DNA from: an uncultured Bacteroidota bacterium
GTDB taxonomy: Bacteria > Bacteroidota > Bacteroidia > JABEUT01
Assembly: GCA_903916255.1 (NCBI GenBank)
Contig: CAIWVW010000004.1
Span: 1 to 64,000 of the forward strand
Reading direction: 5' to 3'
DNA length: 64,000 bases
Each line of letters begins with the position of its first letter. The first letter of the stretch is position 1. A model generated the notes under the pieces. It was not told where the DNA came from and ran no database searches. It worked only from the letters and a program-made list of their open reading frames with translations. Shown piece by piece: positions 19,385-29,534 of the stretch. The position numbers and the translations under genes are program-made.

Positions 19385-22225
19385 ATGAAACCGACCACCG
19401 AAGATATTATTGACGAAGAGTTTATCGAGATTGTTGGCGCACGCGAACACAACCTTAAAAACATCAATATTACTATTCCCCGAAACAAGCTGGTTGTAAT
19501 TACCGGACTTAGCGGCAGCGGCAAATCTTCGCTCGCATTCGATACTATTTATGCCGAAGGGCAACGCCGCTATATTGAAACGTTATCTGCCTATGCCCGC
19601 CAATTCTTGGGCAGTATGGAACGTCCCGATGTAGATAAAATTGAAGGCTTAAGCCCTGTTATTTCCATTGAACAAAAAACGGTCGGCCGTAACCCGCGCT
19701 CCACAGTTGGAACAATTACCGAGATATATGATTTCCTGCGGTTATTATTTGCAAGAATTGGAGTTGCATATTCGTATGTAACAGGGGAACAAATGATACG
19801 GTTTTCCGAGCAACAAATTATTGACTTGCTTGCCAAAAAATATGATGGAAAGAAAATTCAATTACTTGCTCCGGTTGTAAAGGGCCGCAAAGGGCATTAC
19901 CGTGAATTATTTGAACAGTTGCGCAAGAGCGGCTACACCAAAGTGCGTATTGACGGCGAATTGAAAGAGCTTCGTTCAGGTATGCACGCTGACAGATACT
20001 CTATTCACGATATAGAAGTTTTAATTGACCGCATCGATGTTTCTGATGCTTCTGTATCGCGCATAAGCGAATCGGTAGGATTAGCGATGAAACAAGGAAA
20101 GGGTGTAATTATGGTGCTGGATGAGGAGAAAAAAATTTCGCATTACAGCCGTTTTCTTATGTGCCCAACTTCCGGAATATCGTATGATGAACCTGCCCCG
20201 AATTTATTTTCATTTAACTCGCCTTATGGCGCTTGCCCCAATTGCAGTGGATTAGGCGAGGTATTGCAAATCGATGAAAAGAAAATTATTCCCAATACGC
20301 ATTTGTCTATAAACGATGGAGCCATTGCTCCTGTTGGAAAGCGTAAGGACAATTGGATATTTCACCAGTTGGAGGGGATAGCCGATAAACATGGTTTTAC
20401 GTTGGATACCCCGATAAACAAAATTCCGGAAGGCGGCATACACGCTATTTTATATGGTACCGATGAAGTGCTGAAAGTACGTGAAAATTTTCAGAGCAAT
20501 GCCCATACATACTCCATGAGTTTTGAAGGCATCATCAATTTCATTGACCGCCAAAGGCGCGATACCGATAATCCTGCATTATCAGACTGGGCTGCTGAGT
20601 TTATGAATAAGGCTGTCTGTCCCGAATGCAAAGGAGCCAGATTGAAAAAGGAATCACTCTATTTTAAAGTAGATGATAAAAATATAGCGGAACTTTCTAA
20701 TGTCGATACACGCGTTTTATATGATTGGATTGTGAACTTCGAAGCGAAACTGGAAGGCAAGACCAAACTCATTGCAAAAGAAATAATGAAGGAACTGCGC
20801 AGCCGTACTAAATTTTTATTGGATGTAGGCATTGACTATCTTACATTAAACCGCAGTGCACGCACCTTATCGGGTGGAGAGGCACAGCGGATAAGACTTG
20901 CTACGCAAATTGGTTCAGGCCTGGTGGGTGTGTTATATATATTGGATGAACCTAGCATTGGACTTCACCAGCGCGATAATCATAAATTAATTGATGCGCT
21001 GAAAAATTTACGCGATAGTGGCAATTCTGTAATTGTGGTGGAACATGATAAAGACATGATGCTGGCTTCCGATTGGATTATTGATATAGGCCCGGGAACA
21101 GGCATGCATGGCGGGTATGTGGTAGCTCAAGGCACACCGAAAGATTTCCTGAAGCAACCTACAATGACAGCCGACTATCTTTCGGACAAGAAAAAAATAG
21201 AAATTCCTAAAACCCGCCGCAAAGGAAGCGGAAAGGAAATAGTGCTGAAAGGAGCAAAAGGGCATAACCTGAAAAATGTAACTGCAACTTTCCCGTTAGG
21301 AAAATTAATTTGTGTAACGGGGGTTTCCGGAAGCGGGAAATCATCGTTGATAAATGAGACATTATACCCGATTATTAATAAAGTTATTTATCGTTCTGAG
21401 GCTAACCCGTTGCCTTATGCATCTATACATGGGGTGAATTATATCGATAAAATTATTGAAATTGACCAAAGCCCGATAGGACGTACACCCCGTTCCAATC
21501 CTGCAACATATGTTAATTTGTTTGCCGATATACGGAACCTTTTTGCATCCCTTCCCGAAGCAAAAATAAGGGGGTATATGCCCGGACGTTTTTCATTTAA
21601 TGTGAAAGGCGGACGTTGTGAAACATGCCAGGGCGCAGGCTTGCGCAAAATTGAAATGAACTTTCTTCCCGATGTGTATGTTGTGTGCGATACCTGCGGA
21701 GGCAAGCGTTATAACCGAGAAACACTGGAAGTGCGCTTTAAAGGCAAATCAATAAATGATGTATTGAACCTGACCGTTGAACAAGCAGTAGATTTCTTTT
21801 CAGAAATACCACATATTTCCCAAAAAATAACCACGCTTAATCAAATAGGATTGGGATATATAACACTTGGCCAATCTTCTACAACCCTTTCGGGTGGAGA
21901 AGCACAGCGTGTTAAACTCGCGACCGAACTTTCTAAAAAGGGCACCGGCAATACACTTTATATTTTAGATGAACCTACCACAGGGCTGCATTTTGAAGAT
22001 ATACGCATATTGCTGGATGTACTTAATAAACTGGTGGACCATGGCAATACGGTAATTGTTATAGAACATAATACTGATGTTATGAAAGTAGCTGACCATA
22101 TCATTGATTTAGGTCCTGAAGGCGGAACACGGGGTGGGGAAATTATAGCCGAAGGCACTCCTGAAAAGGTAAGCAAGAACAAAAAGAGCCTCACTTCCGT
22201 ATACTTGGAAAAGGAGCTTCAATAA
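19385..22225 (+). CDS. uvrA: excinuclease ABC subunit A
   Basis: [59 protein letters not shown]; Zn-finger CxxC motifs; second [15 protein letters not shown]. Confidence 0.99.
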   Translation: MKPTTEDIIDEEFIEIVGAREHNLKNINITIPRNKLVVITGLSGSGKSSLAFDTIYAEGQRRYIETLSAYARQFLGSMERPDVDKIEGLSPVISIEQKTVGRNPRSTVGTITEIYDFLRLLFARIGVAYSYVTGEQMIRFSEQQIIDLLAKKYDGKKIQLLAPVVKGRKGHYRELFEQLRKSGYTKVRIDGELKELRSGMHADRYSIHDIEVLIDRIDVSDASVSRISESVGLAMKQGKGVIMVLDEEKKISHYSRFLMCPTSGISYDEPAPNLFSFNSPYGACPNCSGLGEVLQIDEKKIIPNTHLSINDGAIAPVGKRKDNWIFHQLEGIADKHGFTLDTPINKIPEGGIHAILYGTDEVLKVRENFQSNAHTYSMSFEGIINFIDRQRRDTDNPALSDWAAEFMNKAVCPECKGARLKKESLYFKVDDKNIAELSNVDTRVLYDWIVNFEAKLEGKTKLIAKEIMKELRSRTKFLLDVGIDYLTLNRSARTLSGGEAQRIRLATQIGSGLVGVLYILDEPSIGLHQRDNHKLIDALKNLRDSGNSVIVVEHDKDMMLASDWIIDIGPGTGMHGGYVVAQGTPKDFLKQPTMTADYLSDKKKIEIPKTRRKGSGKEIVLKGAKGHNLKNVTATFPLGKLICVTGVSGSGKSSLINETLYPIINKVIYRSEANPLPYASIHGVNYIDKIIEIDQSPIGRTPRSNPATYVNLFADIRNLFASLPEAKIRGYMPGRFSFNVKGGRCETCQGAGLRKIEMNFLPDVYVVCDTCGGKRYNRETLEVRFKGKSINDVLNLTVEQAVDFFSEIPHISQKITTLNQIGLGYITLGQSSTTLSGGEAQRVKLATELSKKGTGNTLYILDEPTTGLHFEDIRILLDVLNKLVDHGNTVIVIEHNTDVMKVADHIIDLGPEGGTRGGEIIAEGTPEKVSKNKKSLTSVYLEKELQ

Positions 22226-22228
22226 TAA

Positions 22229-22984
22229 GTGAATATGGCAAGAAAGAAAAAGCTTAATGAAACAAAGGCGAAAAAGAAAATTTCCGTTGTAAAGACAGAT
22301 AGTGTACCAAAAGAGAAAAGCTGGAACGAAATAAAAGCTACCGATTCCTGGCAGATATTCCGAATTATGTCGGAGTTTGTGCAGGGGTTTGATACTATGG
22401 CAAGGGTAGGCCCGTGTGTATCGATATTTGGTTCTGCACGCACAAAACCCGGTAATCAATATTACAAGCTGGCGACCGAAATAGCTTATAAGATTACAAA
22501 AAACGGATATGGGGTAATTACCGGTGGCGGTCCGGGTATTATGGAAGCTGCCAATAAAGGTGCTCAGGCAGGCAGCGGGCGTTCAGTGGGATTAGCCATA
22601 ACATTACCGATGGAGCAAGTAGAGAACCCATTTATTGACCTTGATAAACTGATAAAATTCGATTACTTTTTTGTGCGAAAAGTAATGTTTATGAAGTATG
22701 CACAAGGCTTTGTTGTATTGCCGGGCGGCTTTGGAACACTGGATGAACTTTTTGAAGCGATTACGCTTATACAGACAAATAAAGTGGAGCATTTTCCTAT
22801 AATAATGGTTGGCAAAAAATACTGGAGCCCCTTATTAGACTGGATAAAAGAGACTATGATTAAAAGTGAAAAAAATGCGGATGATGCTGACCTTGCTATT
22901 TTTAGTATTGTAGATACATCAGATGAGGTGGTTGAAATAATAAATACCTTTTACAGCAAATACCTGCTCAGCCCGAATTTCTAA
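22229..22984 (+). CDS. LOG family protein (TIGR00730-type)
   Basis: VSIFGSARTKPGNQYY, GYGVITGGGPGIMEAANKGAQAG, FVVLPGGFGTLDELFEAITLIQT (PGGxGTxxE). Confidence 0.95.
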   Translation: MNMARKKKLNETKAKKKISVVKTDSVPKEKSWNEIKATDSWQIFRIMSEFVQGFDTMARVGPCVSIFGSARTKPGNQYYKLATEIAYKITKNGYGVITGGGPGIMEAANKGAQAGSGRSVGLAITLPMEQVENPFIDLDKLIKFDYFFVRKVMFMKYAQGFVVLPGGFGTLDELFEAITLIQTNKVEHFPIIMVGKKYWSPLLDWIKETMIKSEKNADDADLAIFSIVDTSDEVVEIINTFYSKYLLSPNF

Positions 22985-22987
22985 AAG

Positions 22988-23332
22988 CTATTGTTTTTTT
23001 GTGTCTGTGTTTACAGTATCCAGCAAATGGTTATGCTGGTCAACAAAGACATACACATCCTCATTCGCTTTTTTCATAAAATATTGTTCCCTTGCAAATT
23101 TCTCCAGATTTGCCGGGTTGGTTTGTAACTCTTTTAATTGCTCGGTGGCAGCTAATGTTTGCTTTTCGTAATATATTTTCTGCGCCTTCATCTGTTTCTC
23201 TTTTTGAGTAAGGTGGATGTCATAGATGAGGCTGGTTTGGTCGAAAAAGGCAATCCACACAACAAACAACAAGGTAGCTGCAACATATTTGTTGCGAAAT
23301 ATTTTGGCTAGTTTTTTAAGATGCTCTAACAC
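22988..23332 (-). CDS. septum formation initiator family protein (FtsB/DivIC-like)
   Basis: One TM then coiled coil: LFVVWIAFFDQTSLIYDIHLTQKEKQMKAQKIYYEKQ, EKFAREQYFMKKANEDVYVF. Confidence 0.85.
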   Translation of the reverse strand: MLEHLKKLAKIFRNKYVAATLLFVVWIAFFDQTSLIYDIHLTQKEKQMKAQKIYYEKQTLAATEQLKELQTNPANLEKFAREQYFMKKANEDVYVFVDQHNHLLDTVNTDTKKQ

Positions 23333-23351
23333 GGGTATGCTTGTAAAAATG

Positions 23352-23359
23352 CAAAGTTA
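23352..23359 (-). promoter_or_regulatory. Bacteroidota -7 box TAACTTTG for the DivIC-like gene
   Basis: CAAAGTTA on +, 20 nt upstream of the start. Confidence 0.5.
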
Positions 23360-23386
23360 CACGCAAAACAGGAGTGGTTGAAAGGT

Positions 23387-24598
23387 TTACTTCACTATCT
23401 TTTCAACACCCTCTTGTATAGCTTTTACTCCGGGAAGTTCCTTGCCTTCAATATATTCAAGCATTGCCCCTCCACCGGTTGACACATAACTTACCTTATC
23501 TGCCAAATTATATTTATTAATGGCGGCAACTGAATCGCCTCCTCCTACCAACGAATATGCTCCTCTTGCGGTTGCTTTCACAATAGCATCGGCAACCACC
23601 TTGGTTCCATGTTCAAAATTGCTCATTTCAAATACACCCATAGGCCCGTTCCAAAGTATAGCATTGGAAGATTCAATAACCTTTGTGAATTCATTTTCTG
23701 TTTCGGGTCCGATATCCAGCCCCAGCCATCCGTCAGGAATTTCATTGATGGCGCATGTTTTCTTGTTGGCATCATTGCTGAATGCATCGGCAATAACCGT
23801 ATCGGTCGGGATATATAGTTTTACGCCTTTTTTCTTAGCCGCTTCAATCACACCTAACGCCGTTTCAATTCTATCGGCTTCCACCAGTGAACTGCCCACT
23901 TTTCCACCCTGCGCCTGTATAAAGGTATAGGACATCCCGCCACCTATAATGAGGTTATCTACTTTATCCATCAGGTTTTCAATAATGGCAATTTTACCCG
24001 ATACCTTTGCTCCGCCCAATATTGCGGTAAAAGGTTTTTGAGCCTTTGTCATAAGGTTATCTATGCTCTCCAGTTCAGCAGACATGCAATAGCCAAACAT
24101 TTTATCATTCGGGAAAAATTGTGCAATAATGGTGGTGGAAGCGTGGGCCCTGTGTGCTGTTCCAAAGGCATCATTTACATAAACATCTCCGAGGGATGCC
24201 AATTCTTTTGCAAAACTTTCAGCGCCTTTGGTTTCTTCCATATGAAAACGGAGGTTTTCCAATAATATCGCTTCTCCGGGTTTAAGTGCTGCGCATAATT
24301 CTTTAGTGGCCGCTCCAATACAATCTTTGGAAAATTTCACATCCGCCCCCAATAATTTGCTGAGGGGAGCCACGATATGCCTTAATGAAAACTTGTCCTC
24401 CGGAAGGTTTTTGGGCCTGCCTAAATGCGACATGATTATTACGGAACCTCCTCCATTCAAAATCTTTTTCAGGGTAGGGATGGCAGCCCTTATGCGGGTA
24501 TCATCGGTTACGTTGAAGTGTTCGTCGAGCGGTACATTAAAATCTACACGTACAAGCGCCTTTTTGTTTTTGAAATCGTAGGAGTCTATTGTTTTCAT
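23387..24598 (-). CDS. pgk: phosphoglycerate kinase
   Basis: [92 protein letters not shown]. Confidence 0.99.
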   Translation of the reverse strand: MKTIDSYDFKNKKALVRVDFNVPLDEHFNVTDDTRIRAAIPTLKKILNGGGSVIIMSHLGRPKNLPEDKFSLRHIVAPLSKLLGADVKFSKDCIGAATKELCAALKPGEAILLENLRFHMEETKGAESFAKELASLGDVYVNDAFGTAHRAHASTTIIAQFFPNDKMFGYCMSAELESIDNLMTKAQKPFTAILGGAKVSGKIAIIENLMDKVDNLIIGGGMSYTFIQAQGGKVGSSLVEADRIETALGVIEAAKKKGVKLYIPTDTVIADAFSNDANKKTCAINEIPDGWLGLDIGPETENEFTKVIESSNAILWNGPMGVFEMSNFEHGTKVVADAIVKATARGAYSLVGGGDSVAAINKYNLADKVSYVSTGGGAMLEYIEGKELPGVKAIQEGVEKIVK

Positions 24599-24625
24599 AA
24601 TGCAGGGTTAAATAGTAAGAGGACA

Positions 24626-24633
24626 CAAAATTA
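24626..24633 (-). promoter_or_regulatory. Bacteroidota -7 box TAATTTTG for pgk
   Basis: CAAAATTA on +, 28 nt upstream of the pgk start. Confidence 0.5.
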
Positions 24634-24668
24634 ATGTATAATTAACACAGCCTAATGACTTCCGTCAT

Positions 24669-25052
24669 CTAAGTTTTCTTAGCCTTCATCACCACGCATT
24701 TAAACCGCACAACGGTTGGTGAATTTTTGGCATTTGACAGCACAGTTACCGTTCTGTTCTGGATATCTATGGTGCTGACAGTATGAAAGGTTACTTTTAA
24801 TATTCCTTGTTTGCCGGGTAATATCGGGTCAGTGGGTTTCTCGACTACTGTGCAACCGCATTCCACTTTTGTATCGCTGATTATTAATGGCTGGTTGCCT
24901 GTATTGGTAAATTTATATTGAAAATTAAGGGTATCGCCTTGTCTTACAAAGCCCAGATGCTGTGTGGTTTTATCGAAAGATATAACCGATTGGGCCATTA
25001 GGGGAAACCGGGCGGCAATGAATAAAACGGAAAGGATTAAAAGGCGTTTCAT
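24669..25052 (-). CDS. DUF1573 domain protein (paralogue 1)
   Basis: HLGFVRQGDTLNFQYKFTNTGNQPLIISDTKVECGCTVVEKPTDPILPGKQGILKVTF. Confidence 0.92.
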   Translation of the reverse strand: MKRLLILSVLFIAARFPLMAQSVISFDKTTQHLGFVRQGDTLNFQYKFTNTGNQPLIISDTKVECGCTVVEKPTDPILPGKQGILKVTFHTVSTIDIQNRTVTVLSNAKNSPTVVRFKCVVMKAKKT

Positions 25053-25093
25053 GGTTATTCAATAGTTCAAATATAAAGAACAATACCTAAATA

Positions 25094-25130
25094 AAAAAGT
25101 CCTTCCGACAAATTGCAGGAAGGACTTTTT
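25094..25130 (-). terminator. rho-independent terminator after DUF1573 paralogue 2
   Basis: aaaaagtccttccgacaaattgcaggaaggacttttt: perfect arms, just past the stop at 25148. Confidence 0.9.
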
Positions 25131-25147
25131 ATGAAATTTGGAAAAGC

Positions 25148-25627
25148 TTAGTGCCCTCCTGTGTTAGGTACAGCTTGTACCGGGGTAGCAGGGGTAGGGG
25201 TAGCAGGTTTGTTTGCATTATCATCAGGCAATACATTACCTTTAATGGTAAGCACTTTGGTAGGTGGATTTGTATTGGATGTAAGGGTTACGTTCTTAAT
25301 AAACATACCAACTCTGTCCGTAGCATAGTGAACTTTAATTTCAGCTGACTGGCCCGGTTGAATCGGTTCTTTAGGTGCAGTAGGAACTGTACATCCGCAT
25401 GAACCGTGAGCATCCTTGATAATTAATGGTTCTTTACCAACATTGGTGAATTTGAATGCGCGGTATCCGTCTGCATTGTGCGGAATGGTACCATAGTCAA
25501 TGGTATCGTGTTCGAATTTCATTGCAGCGGCATTCGGATTGTCGGCAGCAGGTGCATCTTGTGCAAACATGTTGCCTGCAAAAAGAAGTCCTGCAAAAAG
25601 CGTAATGGAAAATAGAATTTTTTTCAT
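25148..25627 (-). CDS. DUF1573 domain protein (paralogue 2)
   Basis: Signal peptide; DTIDYGTIPHNADGYRAFKFTNVGKEPLIIKDAHGSCGCTVPTAPKEPIQPGQSAEIKVHY. Confidence 0.95.
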   Translation of the reverse strand: MKKILFSITLFAGLLFAGNMFAQDAPAADNPNAAAMKFEHDTIDYGTIPHNADGYRAFKFTNVGKEPLIIKDAHGSCGCTVPTAPKEPIQPGQSAEIKVHYATDRVGMFIKNVTLTSNTNPPTKVLTIKGNVLPDDNANKPATPTPATPVQAVPNTGGH

Positions 25628-25657
25628 GATTGATTTTGAATGTTTGTTGATATTTGA

Positions 25658-26143
25658 TTATTGATTATCCCAGTTATTGGAGAACGGTGCGCCACTGTTA
25701 TTATTGCCCGGGTCGGTAGGAAAAGCAGGTACAGGCGGCTTTGGGTTTACCTTTCCTTTTATAGACAATACAACAGGCGACTCTTTTGCATTGGAGGTTA
25801 TGGTGACTGTTTTTTGAAAAACACCGGTATGGTTGTGTGTATCATAGGTTACCTTTATAGTATCCTGCTGGCCGGGAGCCACAGGGTCGTGGGGCCACTT
25901 AGGAACGGTGCATCCGCAGGAACCATGCGCTTCTTTAATAACCAAAGGCTCTTTACCTGTATTGGTGAACAAAAACATATAGGTGCCATTGCCATCTTGT
26001 TCTATTGTTCCAAAGTCATGGTCCTTGGTATTAAAGGACATTTCAGCGGCATTGGCATCAGTAGAAGCCGTTGCAGGAGCCTGAGCATATGATAAGGCAC
26101 AGGTTGCCAGAAAAAAACTTGAAATAAGTATCTTTTTGTACAT
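25658..26143 (-). CDS. DUF1573 domain protein (paralogue 3)
   Basis: Signal peptide; DHDFGTIEQDGNGTYMFLFTNTGKEPLVIKEAHGSCGCTVPKWPHDPVAPGQQDTIKVTY. Confidence 0.95.
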   Translation of the reverse strand: MYKKILISSFFLATCALSYAQAPATASTDANAAEMSFNTKDHDFGTIEQDGNGTYMFLFTNTGKEPLVIKEAHGSCGCTVPKWPHDPVAPGQQDTIKVTYDTHNHTGVFQKTVTITSNAKESPVVLSIKGKVNPKPPVPAFPTDPGNNNSGAPFSNNWDNQ

Positions 26144-26163
26144 AAGTTTAGCTTAGACAGATG

Positions 26164-26171
26164 CAAATATA
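26164..26171 (-). promoter_or_regulatory. Bacteroidota -7 box TATATTTG for the DUF1573 pair
   Basis: CAAATATA on +, 21 nt upstream of the start at 26143. Confidence 0.5.
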
Positions 26172-26267
26172 CATATATTTTGGGTCAGATTATGCGAATT
26201 CAACAATATTTAACAAGCCTAAGTGATGATTATAAGGCTGCTCATGCAATTTAATAAAAGGACTGCT

Positions 26268-28046
26268 TTATTTTTTCAGGGTTGAAATACGGATGGAATC
26301 AATATCCCCTTCAAATCCGTAAATGGAATAGACATAGAGTTTTAAGGTAGTTTTATCCGAGTAATCAGGGACTTTAATGTAGTAGGCATATTTGTTTCGA
26401 ATGCCCTCCCCACTTATGGGGTTGAATAACCTCACCTTATTGTGTTGTACTAATGTGCCGCAATCTAATTCCGAACTGAGATAGCCCCCGTTGAATCCGG
26501 TGCTTGCTTTAACGTTAGCCTCCACTTTTAGCCACACTTCGTCATGTGATTTTTGGGAATCGGGTTTCAGGGGTGTTTCTATCAATAGTGCAGGAGTATT
26601 CGGCGCTGCGCTTACATGATGAACCGTATCCATTCGCGAAATAACCTTCATTTCATAGTTGTTTTCGTTGCTTACATAATCATTGGTATCAAGCAGACTC
26701 ATATCTAATGGGGTGGGGTGAGGGTTTAAGTAAATCCGCCCGTAATATTTACGGTTCATATCGGTATAATGCAAAACCGTGGAATTGTATTGCCCAATCT
26801 GGAAAAAGTTTACACCAATTAAATAGATACCCAAAAGATAAAACAGGTATTTGAAAACTTTCTTCCATGCAGGTGTTTTTATAAATCGCAGGTACTCTAT
26901 AAAAGCCGCCAGGGGTAAGGCAAATACCGGATAGGATTCGGAAAGCCTCCGGCAGGAATAAGTGGCATCGGGGTTACCATCCCACCAGGAAATAATAATA
27001 TAGATATTTAACAGGCAAAACCAGAATACCGAATTTTTAAAAGGATAGGGTTTTCCCATCGGCGCTCTTTTGGCCATATAAAACATACCTATAATAAAGA
27101 AAATAGTTACAGGGGTATAAATGAACCATCCGCTTTCAAAGCCAAACAAAACGCTGAAAAACGGATTGAGGAAAGACCATTTGCTGCCTACGTCGTACAC
27201 AAAAAATCCTGTTGCAATTTGCCAGTAAATAAGTTGCGGCAAAACACCCAGAAAAGTAAAAAATATAGCATAGGCAACATGCTTTTTATGTTGTTTTACA
27301 AGGTTCCATTTTTCCTTTGCCGATTCTTTGGTTTGTGTCCCCCATAATAATGGGATGAATAACATAACAGCCTCGGTGGGCCTGCAAATTGCAGCTAACC
27401 CGATAACATAACCAATAATACAGGCAACATATACCTTTGGCTTTTCATGCCATTTCATGGTGAAGTATAATATCAACGCGTACAAGGGAAAAATTATACC
27501 GTGACTCTGGGCGCTGTCTATTGATACATACTGAATTATATTAGTTGCAAGCATTAAAAGTAATAATGCCAGGGCTGTTGTCTGGTCGCTGAAATAAGTA
27601 AGTAAAACCTTACGGAGAAAGAAAAGAGCAAGCAGACAGGAGAACAATACTCCAAAGGCAATAGAATATTGGTAAGGCGGCGAAAAACCATCCGCTTCAT
27701 AATGGCAGGCCTTGGCAATGCCATGCCCTATAAGGAACCACGGCAATTCCATGATAGCTTCCCCGCCTAAATATTTGAATACATATTTGTTGGTCTTTTT
27801 ATAAATATTCGCCTGGTAAACCCACCCGCCAGAAACGTGATATTTTTTATCTATGTCAGGGAACCATTTTAATTGTGTAGCATCATCATAAATAATGGCT
27901 GAAGGCAGGTACATATAGTAGCCAAGGGCATCCCAAGTGGTAATTCGTAACGTATTTCCTCCTCCAAAATTGGAATATGAAAACCGATATTGAATTAATA
28001 CCAATGCTATGATAAAGCAAGCAACAAGGGAATATTTATTTTTCAT
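26268..28046 (-). CDS. polytopic membrane protein, probable lipid-linked-sugar (GT39/GT-C-like) glycosyltransferase
   Basis: Multiple TM segments; luminal-loop pattern TTWDALGYYMYLPSAIIYDD and SWWDGNPDATYSCRRLSESYPVFALPLAAFIEYL. Confidence 0.6.
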   Translation of the reverse strand: MKNKYSLVACFIIALVLIQYRFSYSNFGGGNTLRITTWDALGYYMYLPSAIIYDDATQLKWFPDIDKKYHVSGGWVYQANIYKKTNKYVFKYLGGEAIMELPWFLIGHGIAKACHYEADGFSPPYQYSIAFGVLFSCLLALFFLRKVLLTYFSDQTTALALLLLMLATNIIQYVSIDSAQSHGIIFPLYALILYFTMKWHEKPKVYVACIIGYVIGLAAICRPTEAVMLFIPLLWGTQTKESAKEKWNLVKQHKKHVAYAIFFTFLGVLPQLIYWQIATGFFVYDVGSKWSFLNPFFSVLFGFESGWFIYTPVTIFFIIGMFYMAKRAPMGKPYPFKNSVFWFCLLNIYIIISWWDGNPDATYSCRRLSESYPVFALPLAAFIEYLRFIKTPAWKKVFKYLFYLLGIYLIGVNFFQIGQYNSTVLHYTDMNRKYYGRIYLNPHPTPLDMSLLDTNDYVSNENNYEMKVISRMDTVHHVSAAPNTPALLIETPLKPDSQKSHDEVWLKVEANVKASTGFNGGYLSSELDCGTLVQHNKVRLFNPISGEGIRNKYAYYIKVPDYSDKTTLKLYVYSIYGFEGDIDSIRISTLKK

Positions 28047-28056
28047 TAGTTGCCAA

Positions 28057-28812
28057 TTAATTAAATAGTAAAGATAATTTCAACCCAAATGAAGCAAGCC
28101 TTGGATAAGTATTTGCAACATTCCGAATTTCGTAATTGTAGTAGGGTTCAATGGAAATCAGCTCATCCTCCTTTAAGGAAATATCATATCTAATACATGG
28201 CGAAATAAATAGGCACATTATTGGGATGTCCTCGCTTGTCGGAGCGCTTTCGGGTGTATTATTGTAAACATTTGCACTTACGGTTGCGCCAATGCCTGCT
28301 CCCAATCTTTGTGTTAGTGATTCTATAATCCTGATGTAGTTCCAGAATGACAAATCTACAAGGGTGTAGTTAAATAAATCAGTATTTGTAGTTTGTGAAG
28401 TAGTATATACAGGAGGATTAAAATAGTAGACAGATGAAACAGTTTGAATAGCGGAGGCATAATAACTATAATATGAGATGCCGAAAGAAAATACCCTGTA
28501 CCACCTCGAGTTTTCTTTTGAAATTAATTCAAAACCTCCGGAACCTCCAAAACCGAGGGTCTGCTTAATATTAGACTCTGTAGTAGTATAAGAACCTCCA
28601 AGTCCAGCTGCTGTATTATTTTCTATCGGGACAACTAACCCTCCCGAATTATAAACCCCGCTAACAGAACCATAAATTCCATAGCTTCTTTTATTTACTG
28701 CTTTAGTTTTTAATACCGGATGCTGAGCTTTTTGGGTATCGCTGATTTGCTGCCCAAAAATAGTTTGAGTAAGTGCAAATAAAACCGCTGTTAAAACTAT
28801 TGATATTCGCAT
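28057..28812 (-). CDS. hypothetical secreted/outer-membrane barrel-like protein
   Basis: N-terminal signal peptide, alternating aromatic strands, terminal LASFGLKLSLLFN. Confidence 0.55.
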   Translation of the reverse strand: MRISIVLTAVLFALTQTIFGQQISDTQKAQHPVLKTKAVNKRSYGIYGSVSGVYNSGGLVVPIENNTAAGLGGSYTTTESNIKQTLGFGGSGGFELISKENSRWYRVFSFGISYYSYYASAIQTVSSVYYFNPPVYTTSQTTNTDLFNYTLVDLSFWNYIRIIESLTQRLGAGIGATVSANVYNNTPESAPTSEDIPIMCLFISPCIRYDISLKEDELISIEPYYNYEIRNVANTYPRLASFGLKLSLLFN

Positions 28813-28823
28813 TCCAACATTCC

Positions 28824-29480
28824 TTAAATGCTCAACCTTGCTTCACCTACAAAAGGGTTAAATTTCTTTTCGTGGCCAATGGTAGTGGGTATTCCATGAC
28901 CTGAAAAGACTTCCACATCTGCGGGAAGGGTAAAAATTTTGGTGAGTATATTTTCTTCAAGGGTATCATAGTCTCCGCCGGGAAGGTCGGTCCTGCCAAT
29001 GCTTTCCCGGAAAAGTACATCGCCAGCCCAAAGCTTTTTGTCGTTGGCGCTGTAAAAGCACAATCCCCCTGGCGAATGGCCCGGAGCATAGATAACCTCC
29101 AGCGTAATATCTCCCAATTGTATTTTTTCGTGTTCTTCAATAAATCTCAGCGGTTCGGGCGAAGGGGTAGCTTCGACCCCATAAAAAGCGGCTACGGTGC
29201 TCAGGCTGTGCAAAACAGTAAGTTCGTTGCGGTGGAGCAGGGGAGCCAGCCCATATTCTTTATAAACAAAGTGATTGCCCAAAACATGGTCTATATGGCA
29301 ATGGGTGTTCAGCAAAAGCAAGGGTTTCAGGCGTTCAAAACGGATGAAACCAGCCAGTTTATGGCATTCTTCAGGCGTACTACAGCCGGGGTCTATAATG
29401 GCAGCTTCCTTTGCATCATTATATATAATGTAGGTGTTTTCGGCAAATGCGTTAAACTCGAAGTGTTTTTGATGTGTCAT
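28824..29480 (-). CDS. MBL-fold metallo-hydrolase (glyoxalase II-like)
   Basis: LLLNTHCHIDHVLGN (HxHxDH), YAPGHSPGGLCFYS, WAGDVLFRESIGRTDLPGGD, FSGHGIPTTIGHEKKFNPF. Confidence 0.95.
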   Translation of the reverse strand: MTHQKHFEFNAFAENTYIIYNDAKEAAIIDPGCSTPEECHKLAGFIRFERLKPLLLLNTHCHIDHVLGNHFVYKEYGLAPLLHRNELTVLHSLSTVAAFYGVEATPSPEPLRFIEEHEKIQLGDITLEVIYAPGHSPGGLCFYSANDKKLWAGDVLFRESIGRTDLPGGDYDTLEENILTKIFTLPADVEVFSGHGIPTTIGHEKKFNPFVGEARLSI

Positions 29481-29497
29481 ATAGCCTCTGTTTAGGG

Positions 29498-29505
29498 CAA
29501 ATTTA
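29498..29505 (-). promoter_or_regulatory. Bacteroidota -7 box TAAATTTG for the MBL gene
   Basis: CAAATTTA on +, 18 nt upstream of the start. Confidence 0.5.
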
Positions 29506-29534
29506 CTATTTTAGCATTCTTATTCAGGCTTAAA

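Noticed and set aside
19591-22194. Several 60-90 aa ORFs antisense to uvrA
   Set aside because: Shadow ORFs without recognisable motifs or start-site context
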